A stretch of 64,000 nt of DNA from Solea solea (GCF_958295425.1 NC_081144.1:26365327-26429326), one strand, 5' to 3'; numbered from the stretch's first letter, positions 1-12,000 are shown. The notes: generated from the sequence alone by a model not told the origin. Made by a program: numbers and translations.

Positions 1-22
1 GGTTCAAGTCCCATCTGGGGTG
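1..22 (+). tRNA. tRNA-Arg-like gene, 3' end only (cut by window edge)
   Basis: These 22 bases match the T-arm and 3' acceptor strand of the two complete tRNA-Arg(CCT) genes at 5467 and 6027, with one difference in the T-loop (TTCAAGT in place of TTCGAGT, still a valid B-box). The anticodon lies outside the window, so identity is inferred from the match. It would be the third copy of a small cluster antisense to col20a1. Confidence 0.7.
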
Positions 23-136
23 AAATACAAACACTACTTTAATCAAACACACAATTAAAGTTAAAAGATGAGTGTCTAAATACTCTGCTTATTAGTGATT
101 GAGAAACGTGCATGTGTGTGAGGTCAGGGTTCTGAC

Positions 137-3100
137 CTCTTGTGGTCTCTGGCCCTCTGCGCTGTGGTAAACCACTCTGTATTGCTGCACTGCTTTGGCA
201 GGATTGGTCCAGTGGAGCTTCACTTCTCTGGAGCCCAGTTCAGAGAAGCGCAGGTCACTTGGACTGGGGTAGGTGAGGACTGGGTCCACTGTGGGGTCAG
301 GTTCCATTCCTGGAGACGACGTGGAGAATGGTTACACTTGGTGGATAAAAGAGAGGAGGGGCAGGTGGAGACACGGACAGATGAAGGACGATTACGTTTT
401 GTGATGCCTCGGTCCTCGATCCTCCGACACAGGATGTGGACCAGTCGCGTCACCAGTTTACTGAGCAGAGGGAAGTCGTTGACGTTGTAGACGTTGGCGT
501 CCACCGGCTCAGACGCCACCTGCCTCAACTCAGCTTCATCTGCGTTTTTCACACCTGAGAAGTTTATAAACAATTATAAAATATTATTAAGAAGTAAAAT
601 GGACGACTGAGAACTAACAGAAGCTGTATGTAAAGAATATGGATCTTCTCTGTGGACTTTGGTGCAGGACGGTGAGTGGATTACACACTTCCTCCATGTT
701 ACAGGAAATACTCCCTCATATTACTTTCTTGTGATCCTGTGTCCAAGCCTTAAATGATGTCCAGTTAAGACACTGTCTCACCCTCTAACTGTCTCACCCT
801 CTAACTAAACACAAACCTGTTTCAGTCTTACCTACAGCGACGATCTCCACGCCGGCGTTCTTTAGCTTGGTCGCCGCGGCGATGGCGTCATCCTGAGACT
901 TCCCATCGGTCAACAGGACCAGGAAGAGCGGCGTGTCGGACCTGGCTCCGGCCTCTTCCCTCATGTTGTCCTCCATGACGTGGAGCAGCGCCTGGCCTGT
1001 GACACGGACTCACGGTCAAACACCAGAGGAGAAAGGAGGGCGTGGCTGAAGGCGGTCTGTGGGAGTGCTGGGTGTTTACCTGTGAACGTGTTTCCTCCCT
1101 TGTATCTAAAGTTCCTCACCGCCTCCAGCAGCTGGTCTTTGGTGGTGAAGTTGTTGAGATGCCACTCGGTGCGAGGGTCTCCGCTGTACTGAGTCAGACC
1201 TGAGACAAACACACATCAGCTGATGATTATTTCAGTTATTTCAAATGATGCACTATTGTTGTCACTAAAAGTCAGTAAAACCTTATTTTAAAACATCATT
1301 GTTCTTGTTAATATGTATATAACTGCACTGCAGAGCAGACACAGAGTCCAGGAGGAAGAATTATAAGTGGTGTTCAATCACTGGTTACTGAAAGTTAAGA
1401 ACTGTTTTGTGTTATTTGTGATATGATGATGATGATGATGATGATGGAGGGAAATGGTTTTAAATACCACCAGCTGCCCTGATCTCTGAACACGCTCAGC
1501 AAAGGCAGTTCTTCTTTTTAAGCTCATGTTACTATGAAACTATCCTGTACACATCTACAGCAACAGTCACTAAACATGAGGGAGAAACAGCAAACGGAGA
1601 AATTCAGTCATGTGACTGACTTTAAACATCTAAATCTTAGAATGTCTTATATTTACACACACACACACACACACAGTGCACAGTGCACAGGAACCATTTC
1701 CCAGAAACAAGGTTTATTATAAGGCTTATTTTACTCATAACCTCCGTGTTTGTGCTGCTAAATCAATAGTGAGTGGAAACGCAGTGTGACATCCCATTTT
1801 CAGACCTCTAGTTTATTATTACTTTCATTTTATTTGTATAAACTATACATTTCCATATATATGGACGAGTGGGCCACATGCTGTCCATGTGCTTATTGTC
1901 TATTTGTCTCTAATTTATAAAATACAAATCACACTGTATTGAAGTAGCATCACATGACCTAATGAACCAATGATGAAAAAGATGTGCTTTTCTTTGACTG
2001 ATTCTACATGTATTTATTTCAAATCATTAAAACCACCGATCCACCCACCCACCCACTCACCCACTCACTCGATCACTCACTCACTCACTCACTCACTCAC
2101 TCACACACACACTCGCTCACTCACTCACACACTCGCTCACTCGCACACTCACACACTCACTCACTCACACACTCACTCACTCACTCACTCACACACTCAC
2201 TCAGACACTCACTCACTCACACACTCGCACTCACACACTCACTCACTCACACACACACTCGCTCACACACTCACACACTCACTCTCTCTCTCACACTCAC
2301 TCACTCGCTCACACACTCACTCGCTCACTCACACACACACACACACTCACACACTCACTCACACACTCACTCACTCACACACTCACTCACTCACTCACTC
2401 ACACACACTCACTCACTCACTCACACACTCACTCACACACTCACTCACTCACACACACACACTCACTCACTCACTCACACACTCACTCACACACTCGCTC
2501 ACTTACACACTCACACACACTCACTCACACACTCACTCACTCACACACTCACTCACACACTCACTCACTCACTCACACACTCACACACACACACACACTC
2601 ACTCACACACTCACTCACTCACACACACTCAATCAGACACTCACACACTCACACACTCACTCACTCACACACTCACTCACTCACTCACACACACACACAC
2701 TCACTCACTCACTCGCACACTCACTCACTCACTCACTCGCTCACTCGCACACTCACACACTCACACACACACACACACTCACACACACTCACTCACTCAC
2801 ACACTCACACACTCACTCACAAACACACACTCACACTCACACACTCACTCACACACTCACTCACACACTCACCCTGCACAGGTGGCCAGTAACATAACAG
2901 GGCTGATAATTGATTGTTCATGTGTTCACCTACAGCACTATGGGGTAAAACATACGGGGTCCTCACCGATCTGGATGTGGTCCGGTCCGATGTGGAACGG
3001 CGTGACCAGGCCCTCGAGGAAGTCTCTGACGCGTCTGAAGTTGGTGCGTCCGATGCTCCACGAGCCGTCCACCAGCAGCACGATCTCCGCCGCCGCGTCG

Positions 3101-3160
3101 CTGTCACACTCAAACGGTTTCCGTGGAGACAGGCCTGCTTAAGACAGACACACGGACCAG

Positions 3161-3192
<32 letters not shown>

Positions 3193-6100
3193 TGTGACAT
3201 CAACACTTGTTTAACTATCATTTTCTTCATGTTGGTGTCAGGAAAACAACAGACTTTCTATATCAGGAGCAAAGAGCACATTTGTGCGTACTCTAGTGAC
3301 TAATGTAAAGACGTGTGTGTAACAATATCATGGTGAATTAGTCAATTAGTGTTTGCTTCATTACATTTGTAAAGAAATGTCTTTAGTCCATAATGTCCAG
3401 TTAGTTTTTGTGAAGAGGAGAAAACTGTGCTTGGCTTGCACTTAAATTAGATGTGAAGTCACACACTCTGTCCTTCCATTCTCCTTTTATTTCATCACTA
3501 ATCTGTTTATTATATATATACATATATATAAAAGAGTGTAGACGGGGAAAAGCATGGTTATAAATCAGAGAGCACGTGGGTTTTTCCTGGTTTTTCCTGC
3601 GTTTACATGAGTGCAGACATGAACATGAGCGTTCCGTGTGCTCTGTCATTATTCCCTCCCTCTGTGAACCCTGTCATCACACGGACTAACTAACACTTAG
3701 CGCTCCAGAGCCATTTGTTCCTAAACTCCTGAGAGGAGACGTGGATGTTCATGATGACTGACCAGGTCGCGTTCACTTCCTGCGTAATTATCACCATCCT
3801 GTTTTGGGATTATTAGAGGGGTAATTCCTTTTGTTTTCAGCGTGGCTGAGTGAGGCGTCCGTGGACAGTATCTCACTTTTCTGACAGATGAAAGATGAAG
3901 TTAGTGCTGCTCTGTAAACAGCGTCCTCCTCCACAGAGAAAATCAGCGATTTTACACGACAGCACACAGGAGCTGTTGATCCACTGCTGCCTCATTATAT
4001 TGTTCAAATGTATTATGTTGTGACTTCAGAGTTTGTGGAAATCTCCGGTGACACAAACTTGCCAAACAGGACAGCAGTAGAGGAGCAGGTCATGTCTCCA
4101 TGTGAACTAAAAAGGCTATTTTCTCTATGGGCTTTGGTGCAGGAGAGCGAGAGGTTTACAAACTTTAGATTACAGTCAGAAACGGCCGATTAATGGTGAG
4201 ACAACCATTTTTTACCATTTAACAGTGTCTGTGTACTTGTTTTTGTACTAATGTATTCAGTTGTTGACACAGAGGTAAATATGCTTAGTATATTTAGTTT
4301 GAATAGAATGTAAATGAAATAAAATGACTTTCAAATGTTGCCCTTTAAAGGATCAGTTATTTCCACGTAAAACGAGACTAGCAAGCGTTTGGAAAATATG
4401 GAATATGTTTTATGAAAGGACTTAAACATGGATGCTTGAATGACTGAACTGGATGCTCGGATTGATTGACAGGGCTGTGTTTATTATATTTCTGATATTA
4501 TTCATTTCAGTTATTTATATTATTCATTTCTGTGCCTGTGTATTTTGTTTTGTTTCTAAGTTTTCTTTATTTTTTGTGCACATATGTTGTTTGTAGGTTC
4601 TTCTAAAAAAACAAAAAAAGTAGTTTTCTGGTCCTGATTCAGAGGAATCTTGTCATGATTTATGAATAATCTTTAATATGTCTGGATTCAGTGTGAGTTA
4701 TTAAGTTATTCATGTTGTGTTTTTAGAGGTTACCTGTGACCGACTGGGTCGGGAAGGGCGTCTTCTGCGGTTTGTCCTCAGACGCTTTACCCTGCGTTGT
4801 CCCTTGCTCCTCCTTGTTCTCCACCTTGGACCGATCTCGCTCCTTCTCTTTCTTCCTCTTCCTCTTCTCTTTGCCAGTTTTCTCTGTGGCCTCGTCGGGG
4901 AGCTCAGACTGAGCTTCTGTCGCCTCTGGAGGGGAGGGAGAGAGGAGAGGAGAGAGGAGAGAGGAGAGGAGAGAGGAGAGAGGAGAGGAGACATACTGTA
5001 ATAGCAAGCACATGGGTGAGGTTCCACTAAGATAAGCAAAGGATGTTTGTGTGGGACCAGTTGAGGCTGAACGAGACAGGAAATGTGTGATATCAAAGGG
5101 AAAAGTGAGAGAAAACCACATTTCCTTATTATTACATTTGATGAATCGATTATTAATCAATGACTAAATTAATCAACAACTATTTTGATAATCGATTAAT
5201 CGGTTTGAAGCTTTTTTCATGATTACAATGAGACTTACGATCTTTTAAGATTCTTAAATGAAGATTGTTGATTACATTACAGTCGTCTGACCAGTCGAGT
5301 ATGTGGGTTATGAGGATGCTTTGGTATTAAAGGTGATTTCAGCCTCAATAATGTACGAAAGACAAGATAATATCAAGGCCAAACAAACATAATTATACAT
5401 ATTTCTATGGTAAGTATGGCAGGCATGTGATTGTGCTATAATGACAACAAAACACAGCCAGAGTGTGCCCCAGTGGCCTAATGGATAAGGCACTGGCCTC
5501 CTAAGCCAGGGATTGTGGGTTCGAGTCCCATCTGGGGTGCGGTGCAGAAAAACTGTGCAGTACTGCTTTATTACATCTACTAGAGAAGATACACAACAAC
5601 AAATGTGTGTGTGTACTACTGCTAAAGTTGTACAATCACAACTCTCAGTTGTAGGTGTGTGTCGGCTGAATTTCCGCTGAGTCATTCGTCTGAGTCAGCG
5701 TTGTAATGACAGAGGATGTTTTTCAGAGTTCTTATTTCAAAGCAGAACTTTTCAAAACAGCTTAAAACAAAGTCTGTGCTTTGGTAGAACTGCAGGTAGA
5801 TACTTAGGTGGGTTGGTAAATGTGTGTAGGTAAATCCATACCTGCCCATACGTTGGTGGGCAGGTCCATAGATTGATTGACAGGTCATTGTCACTGTGGG
5901 GAAACGTCTGTGTCCAGTATCTCACATAAAAACAAGTCACATGACACCTGGATCCCTTTTGTGTGAACTCAGAACAGCATGTGATTGTGATTGTGATACA
6001 ATGACAACACACTGCAGCCAGAGTGTGCCCCAGTGGCCTAATGGATAAGGCACTGGCCTCCTAAGCCAGGGATTGTGGGTTCGAGTCCCATCTGGGGTGG

Positions 6101-9100
6101 ACGACAGCAAACTTTATGGTCAAGAGGAAAGGATTTACATCACTGAACAATGAACGATGTCCACAGCTGTGTGTTAAAGGTCAAATTGAGTATCAGTAAT
6201 TAGTGTGTGTGTGTGTGCAAATATAACTAATTCTAACTCAACCAGAGGATCCATCTTTGTCTGGGTCAGACAACACAACACCATCGTTTATTACTTGGCC
6301 ACAGAGTGGGAGTGAAGTATTGTGTGTGTGTGTGGTTAGAATAACTTTTTTTTAGAGTTTTGACCTTGACGGGATTTGAACATGCAACCTTGTGATCTGG
6401 AACGAGACGTGAAGTCTGCCATCTGTGACTGCCTTGTTTATCTTGAATTGCTCCATCATCCTTTTGTCGATCCAGACTCTGGGTATTTTAAACTACTGCA
6501 GTATGTGTTACTATTGTGTTACTAGGGCCTGAGCACTCACACAGTGGTGGCATTATTTGACCTATTTTCAATTATGAAAAACAGTTGATGATTAATCATC
6601 ATGTTATTATCTACAGTACCTGCAGTGGTAGGGGCGGTGCTGGTGGTGCTGGTGGTGCTGGTGGTGCTGGCGGTGGGATAGAGAACTGTCGGCTGACCCA
6701 TCAGAGCCTCTGTTGCATCGTCCAGGTCTCCTGACCCCGACCCGCCCACCAGCGTCTTCTTCCGCTGCTCTCGGCTCCCGCTGCGGATCATTTCCTCCTC
6801 CCGTAGACTGTCCACTGGAAGACAGGGAACGTCTCAAGGCTGTTCCATAAAGCTGTTCATCCATAATGCTGGATCTCAGGGAAACGTACATCCCATAATA
6901 TCACAGAAGAAACAACAACCAGGAACAATGCAAGACTTGAACGAAAAACACACCTCGTCTTCCTGACTAATCCTCGCCTGGAGTGAAAGGATTACTGCAG
7001 TCACGGCAGCAAATTGAGGGTGAAATTTCCGACACAACTATTTCAACAACGTGACGAACGGACGCTGCTCAAAATAAGTTGTGAGGGCGGTGAAGGCAGC
7101 TGAAGCCGTACCTGCCAGGAATTCCCACACTGCCATCACTCATCCTGCAGGACAGCCGCCGGGTCTCTGTGAGGGTCTCTGTGAGTGTCAGCGGCACGTC
7201 TGCACACGTCTGACTCGACACAGTAACCCACTATCACCATGAAAACCAAGCCCCGAGGCTGCATCTGCATATCTGTGATCATGACTGTGACAAACACCCA
7301 CTGTCACGGCTGTGGACAACAACAGTGAAGGAGGCCACACGGAGGGTGCAGTGGTTAGCACTCCTGCCTTTGAAGCAAGAAGGCCGCGGCTTTGTCTCTC
7401 TTTCATGACAGTGGACAGTTGTTTGTGTGTCCAGGGTGTGACCGCCTGACCGCCCGCCCGCCTGTCGCTCTGTGTCAGCTGAGATTGGCACAGCGACCCT
7501 CATGTGGAGGATAAAGCCGTCTGCTAACACACACACGTTTAAACGCTGCTTCACAAACGTGTCATTTTGCTGCCGAGGTTTCCTGTGTGAGCCGCGCAGG
7601 AGCCCGTGCTGGTCCCTGGGACATGCTTATCTCATGTAACATGTAAGTGCACACATTACAGCCTGACTGTGTGTGTGTGTGTGTGTGTGAGAGAGTGAAT
7701 GTTAAACATGTGTCCCAGCACACACGGAGCGAGCAGCAGGGATGAAGAAGCACTGTTTCTTTTTATCTCAGCGTGTCACTGTTGTGCATCCCATCATGAC
7801 TCAAACCCACACATATAAAAATGTGAAGCATTCCAGGTCATGAGGAACCACAGAGCGGTGGTTCCCAAACACTGGGTTTGGACCCACAGATGGGACGCAG
7901 GATATTTGTTGGGGGTCACTAAAAAATGTTTGATAGAAGTTTTCCTACCAAGTATTATCACAATTATCAACAACACTCAGTATGAAGTACTTTAAAGGGA
8001 TACTTGAGTAAAAGTACAAGTATCTTCAAGACTGGAAAAGAGATATAAATACAGACCATTACTAAACAAAGACAGTTATAGGAAATGTAGTCAAGTAAAT
8101 GTACAGATCTGTGAATTTTACATTAGGAAACAGCTTGAGAAAGAAAGACCAAATAAAATGTTCTCTCAGGTAAGTCTGTGATATGTTAAGAATGTACTTG
8201 TTGCTTTATCTCCATGTTCAAAGCTGGTTAATCGCTGACAGACCGTCTCGCACCAAAGCCCACTGAGAAATGACTGTTTTTAGCTTGTGGAGACATGAGA
8301 GCTGCTGTGTCCACTGCTGCCTCGCTTTGGTAAGTTTGTGTCGTTCAGGCAAATCTAAATAAATGATTAAAAAGCTCATGTGAGCCATGAAGACTTTGGT
8401 TTGTTGTTGTTTTTAAAGTTTCCACTCAGGAAATGTAGTTTCATGGTGAAATAAATGAGATAAACATGGTAGAATTAAGCTGACGTAGGTTTAGCCATGA
8501 TTTCAGTGACAGTAGTGAACTCAGCTCCTTCTCTCAGAAGCTCATACATTAACCTGAGCCACGAGTCACGCGTGTCTTACTGGTGAATCTTCTCTTTGCC
8601 AGAAGTTTCTCCGTGGTTCCGTTGAGCACGAGCACTTGGAGGGCATATTCCTGACTGGAGTCCAGTCCTGCCACGGTCGCTCTGCCCCGCGTGGTCGTCA
8701 GCATCAGCTCCGGCTGAGGAACCTCTGGAAGGAGAAGAAGAAGGAGAAGAAGAAGAAGAAGAAGAAGAAGAAGAAGAAGAAGAAGGAGAAGGAGAAGGAG
8801 AAGAAGATGAAGATAAGTGTTTCTTGGGTGATTGAGAGAAGTCACGGTTCCTGTCGTCCCGTGACATTTATTTATCGCTGTTTAAAAAAAAAAAAATCAT
8901 GACTAAGCAGGAGGTTTCATTTCTCAGCAGAGCTGAGTTTTCATGCTTTCATGAGTTCACAATGCAACACATGCCACACACACACACAGCATTGCTAATG
9001 AAACCATCATGTTTCCTCAATATCAGGAATTAAAAAGAAACTTCTGGGAAAGTTTCCTCTTCTCTATCATCTCCGACAAAACGTTGATTCTCAAGGAAGT

Positions 9101-10643
9101 TAAAGTGTAACAAAGAGCCGACTCAGTTTTAGAATTGAAAGCATTTGTGATGCTGAAGAAAAACCTCGACAAAGAAACAAAGCACACTTTCACCGACATT
9201 TCCTCAAACTTCTACTAAAATATCATCTCAATTTGAGCTAAATTTACCAGTTGTTAAAGTTGTTATGTTGAGATTGTCGAGATACTCTCACAGTGGAAAA
9301 GGGCCATTAGATATAAGATAGAGTATATTATTATTATCCAGTAAAAACACAAAGTCACGTTTCAGTACAGGCTGGACTGTCTCACCTGAGATGGGCTTCA
9401 CTCGGACCTTGTAGCCCTGCACTGGTCCATCAGCCTCCTTCCATTTCATCTGCAGTCTGTCCTCAGACAGGACCGTCAGCTTCAGACGACCTTGACATTC
9501 ACAGAAACAAGGAGGAGAAAGAAATGTTGTCCACGTCAAGAAAGTGGGTCAGGAAGACAAAGAAAGAGGAGATGTTGATGACGCTCGCGTTTCAGAGATC
9601 AAAGGAAGAGCCCGTTGGCTTCCTTCTCCCAAAGTCAAATCCAGCTCTTGTTTCAACTTCATCTGCATAATTTCCAGCAGTGGTTTCCTAACAAGCAGCG
9701 TCTTTCATGTGTCTCTCCTCTCGCCCTCCGTCCATCGCTCCCTCCAGCTGCTCATCCATCAAAGCCCGGCCCTGTCCTCAGAGACGGGAACAGGACGCTG
9801 GACGGCGACGAGAAGGTCGCGTAGGTCATGTCAGAGGAACGTCACAGACGTGAACTGTTTCGGGGTTCTGTGTGTACCATGTGGTGGGGGGATAGATGGA
9901 GAGGAAGTGGAGGGGGAAACGAGGGGAAAGGAAGCAAAGAAGACAAAGGAGCGTAGACATCAACTTTAGCACTCAATGGAGCTTTTTTACTGCCTGGTCA
10001 GGGATCAGTGTGGGTCTAATATGGATTTAAGGAGACTGGGTGAAAAGGTCAAACAGACCACCAACAGAAAGCACTTTTCCTGAAGCTCAGTGGAGCACAC
10101 GCCACATTTAGACACTGTGGTGTGTTTTCTGCTTCATGACTCTGTGGGGGGAAAGATTTATGTGGTTGTTTGGCAGACGCATTCATCCAAAATAAAAACC
10201 GCAGTGCGTAACTTTTAACCATAAACAAATGCTGATTAAGCCGATCAGATCCACATGGATCCCTCTCTGTGTGTTTCAGAAAACTTCTCCCAGTATTTCT
10301 GAGTCTTCTTTTATGTAATTACCTACATGTACGTACAGCATCGATGTGTCGGACAGTAACAATCATCACATGTGTTAATAAAGTAATGAAATGGTCATTA
10401 TAAATTCATCCATCTAGTGCCCCACAGATCAGCTGTTTAGAGTGATTGACAGCACCTTTCATTGTAAAACACAGTCATTTGTCTCCAACAACAACATTGC
10501 GGTTGAAATGTCACTCTACCTTGGCCCTGGACCCCTGGGGACAGCAGCAGCAGCAGGACACTGAGCAGGAAACACAGCATTAGCCAGGACGGTGGTGATG
10601 ATGAGGATGAGGATGAGGATGAGGCGAGGAGGTGAGGAGACAT
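137..10643 (-). CDS. col20a1: Collagen type XX alpha-1 chain, N-terminal part (gene continues past left edge)
   Basis: Secreted FACIT collagen of the extracellular matrix. Ten coding exons were joined in phase, in order: 10643-10520, 9490-9386, 8724-8581, 6814-6620, 4925-4734, 3134-2967, 1199-1080, 996-832, 554-396, 309-137 (515 codons). Residues 1-41 are a Ser-rich leader and hydrophobic signal peptide (core [13 protein letters not shown]). An FN3 domain covers about 42-124 ([15 protein letters not shown]). A linker covers 125-253: a Thr-rich part, then a Lys/Glu-rich exon. A VWA domain follows at about 268-445 with MIDAS motif DGSWS (276-280) and conserved [16 protein letters not shown] and [12 protein letters not shown] second FN3 starts near 470. 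Introns between domains are phase 1, as usual for this family. Identification as XX rather than XIV or XII rests on the first FN3 sequence and on 20q neighbours slc35c2 and tnnc2. The TSPN and collagen parts are off-window. Confidence 0.85.
2041..2874. repeat. Compound CACT/CACA microsatellite, about 830 bp
   Basis: Almost uninterrupted mixture of ACTC and AC units with rare CTCG variants, in the col20a1 intron between the exons ending at 2967 and starting at 1199. The col20a1 transcript would carry GAGT/GTGT. Two plus-strand frames stay open through it (runs of His-Thr-Leu-Ser), which is a compositional artefact. Confidence 0.95.
3161..3191. repeat. (GACA)n microsatellite
   Basis: About eight GACA units in the col20a1 intron just upstream (in gene sense) of the exon beginning at 3134. 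In transcript sense it becomes TGTC repeats close to the splice acceptor. Confidence 0.9.
3931..4147 (+). mobile_element. Copy of a short dispersed element with inverted ends (MITE-like)
   Basis: Begins with AGAGAAAATCAGCGATTTT and ends with the near inverse TTTTCTCTATGGGCTTTGG. The interior matches other copies (CACAGGAGCTGTTGATCCA, GTTGTGACTTCAGAGTTTG). Lies in a col20a1 intron. No coding potential. See the separate finding for the family. Confidence 0.6.
4930..4992. repeat. GGAGA-rich simple repeat at an acceptor
   Basis: Purine-rich GGAGAGAGGAGA repeats on the plus strand. On the col20a1 strand this is a CT-rich tract ending at the acceptor of the exon that starts at 4925, so it serves as the polypyrimidine tract. 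Confidence 0.85.
5467..5539 (+). tRNA. tRNA-Arg (anticodon CCT)
   Basis: 73 bases with a complete cloverleaf. The acceptor stem pairs GCCCCAG with CTGGGGT plus discriminator G; A-box is TGGCCTAATGG and B-box is GGTTCGAGTCC. The anticodon stem and loop is CTGGC CTCCTAA GCCAG with anticodon CCT, which reads AGG. It has no intron. It lies antisense inside a col20a1 intron. The first run of four or more T on its strand is about 180 bases downstream. The 40 bases upstream resemble those before the copy at 6027. Confidence 0.97.
6027..6099 (+). tRNA. tRNA-Arg (anticodon CCT), second complete copy
   Basis: Identical in sequence over 73 bases to the copy at 5467, 560 bases away. The upstream flank is also conserved (GCATGTGATTGTG, ATGACAACA, CAGCCAGAGTGT), which points to a local duplication that included the promoter flank. 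Antisense to col20a1 and intronic. No TTTT within about 240 bases downstream. Confidence 0.97.
6632..6671 (-). repeat. In-frame Ser-Thr-Thr coding repeat in col20a1 exon 4
   Basis: Repeated GGTGGTGCT on the plus strand encodes tandem STT units in the linker between FN3 and VWA. The repeat is in frame, so length changes by whole units would be tolerated. Thr/Ser runs like this are typical O-glycosylation targets in secreted proteins, which is inference here. Confidence 0.75.
7335..7520 (-). mobile_element. Fragment of a common teleost interspersed repeat
   Basis: Contains GTGCAGTGGTTAGCACTCCTG and, after a gap, GTCAGCTGAGATTGGCACAG and GGAGGATAAAGCCG. These are the ends of the longer copy at 22850-23205, in opposite orientation, with the middle deleted. 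Intronic in col20a1. Confidence 0.6.
7853..7920. mobile_element. hAT-like non-autonomous element fragment
   Basis: GGTGGTTCCCAAACACTGGG followed by GACCCACAGATGGGACGC resembles the terminus of widespread hAT-derived repeats (the usual form reads CAGTGGTTCCCAAAC...GGGTCGCGACCC). Only one end is clear. Family assignment is from memory. Confidence 0.5.
8246..8342 (+). mobile_element. Partial copy of the short inverted-end element
   Basis: Left half only: CTCGCACCAAAGCCCA and GAGAAATGACTGTTTTT, then GAGAGCTGCTGTGTCCACTG and TTTGGTAAGTTTGTGTCG, matching the copies at 16297 and 43260. Confidence 0.5.
8729..8806. repeat. (GAA)n microsatellite forming a splice-acceptor tract
   Basis: GAA/GAAG repeats on the plus strand. 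On the col20a1 strand this is (CTT)n running directly into TTCCAG, the acceptor of the exon starting at 8724. Confidence 0.9.
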
Positions 10644-10819
10644 GAGACAGGTGGAGCCCTGACACATGAAACAAAGACATGTGTTATTTATTTATTCTTT
10701 ATACTTTGTTTCCCAAAGTCACAGTGTATCGGCTTTTCTATTCCTCTCTTTCCCATATCACATCCAGTGATTTTTTAACCAGTGTTGAACCAGTAATAAG
10801 TTTAATATTGGAACATCCC

Positions 10820-11130
10820 CATAGGATTTAGGGATGGAATCGGTATCGATTAGTATCGGTATTGGTCTGATACTGGTCAAAATCACTGGATCGGAAATCC
10901 TATACATCATCACATACGTTTTAGCTGAGTCATGTTTTGGGCTGTTGATTTGTTCTTTTTTGGAGAATAATATTTGTTACACAGTTGGAGAATTGTGTCT
11001 TTGAAATGACTCGGCATGAACAGCGTCATACGTTCATAAATGGTCTAAAATGACTGGTATTCCAGTTTCTGATTATCGGTATTGGATTAGCATTTATTCA
11101 ACTGCAGAGTAGCAGTTGTAGTAGAACAGC
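10820..11130. mobile_element. Probable interspersed repeat with GTATCGGTATTGG motifs
   Basis: Contains GGAATCGGTATCGATTAG, GTATCGGTATTGGTCTGATA and later ATTATCGGTATTGGATTAG. Degenerate cores of this kind belong to repeats common in fish genomes. No open reading frame of note. Boundaries are approximate. Lies in col20a1 intron 1. Confidence 0.45.
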
Positions 11131-11754
11131 CTATGGGAGTGGCCGCTCTCTGTGTACTGTCCTGTGATTGGTCAAAGTCTCTCTTTACGCCAAACAGAGT
11201 CCAGAGGAGGTGAAATGGTGCTGGATTATGAAAGTTGTGGAATTATTGATTGGTGAAGCTACCCTAAGAAATCTGTTAATCAATCAGCTGGTCAGAAAAC
11301 AATCTCAACACATCAGGAGGTCGCCTTTTTCCCATGGGAACTGTTTTCTTTTTTATGGCTGACTCAGGTGAATACAGGTGCTTCAGAGGGAGAGCCCATT
11401 ACACACGTCAAACTTCACACAGCTAATAACACACACACACACATAAAGGTCATAAAAGTACCACACACGCCTCTGTCTGAGACGGTCAGTCCAACTGGAC
11501 TGTGTGGGCAGAAACAATGCGTTTTCTGTGAATAGGAACAGTGTTCAACACCATAATTAACTGAGAGGTGGTTCAGCTGTTACACAAACACTTTCAGACC
11601 AGTGACCGGGCAAGAGAAAAGTAACATGGGAGGGGTTCAGGTTCACAAACAAACACTCACTTCTGGATCACACGTTCACAGATGTTGGTACTTGTGTACT
11701 TTTCAAAATGATCTCAGTTTTATTTTTCACAGAATTCAAGAAAATGTCAAAAGA

Positions 11755-12000
11755 AAAAATAAACAGTGTGTAGGATTCAGTGGCATCTAGGGGTGAAGTT
11801 GTGTACTGCAGCTAAAAACCTTTCAAATCACTGGGCTATTGTCCAGCTTCATAGTTCATACACTAGAACCTTAGCAGGGTATCACACCTTAGAATCCAGC
11901 ACAGGACGCACGAAAGGTTTCCGACCATATCATTTAAATGAATTGCTTCTCTGTTTTAACGTAGAAGTGATTGTAGTTCAAAGCTGTTAGAGCTTCCTCC
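11755..12000. mobile_element. Probable interspersed repeat (GTGTAGGATTCAGTGGCATCT type)
   Basis: AGTGTGTAGGATTCAGTGGC and ATCTAGGGGTGAAGTTG followed by ACTGCAGCTAAAAACC resemble a repeat seen widely in fish intergenic DNA. Recognition is from memory and the family name is uncertain. No coding potential. Confidence 0.4.

Noticed and set aside
1970..3142. 390-codon and 294-codon plus-strand frames of His-Thr-Leu-Ser repeats
   Set aside because: They are the CACT/CACA microsatellite in a col20a1 intron.
7112..7144. A 33-base candidate exon on the col20a1 strand with good CTGCAG acceptor and GCAG|GTAC donor
   Set aside because: In the phase set by the preceding exon it gives an immediate TGA, and the flanking exons already join in frame. 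At most it is a poison exon.
9544..9969. 141-codon plus-strand frame within a col20a1 intron
   Set aside because: No recognisable domain or splice support; composition looks random.
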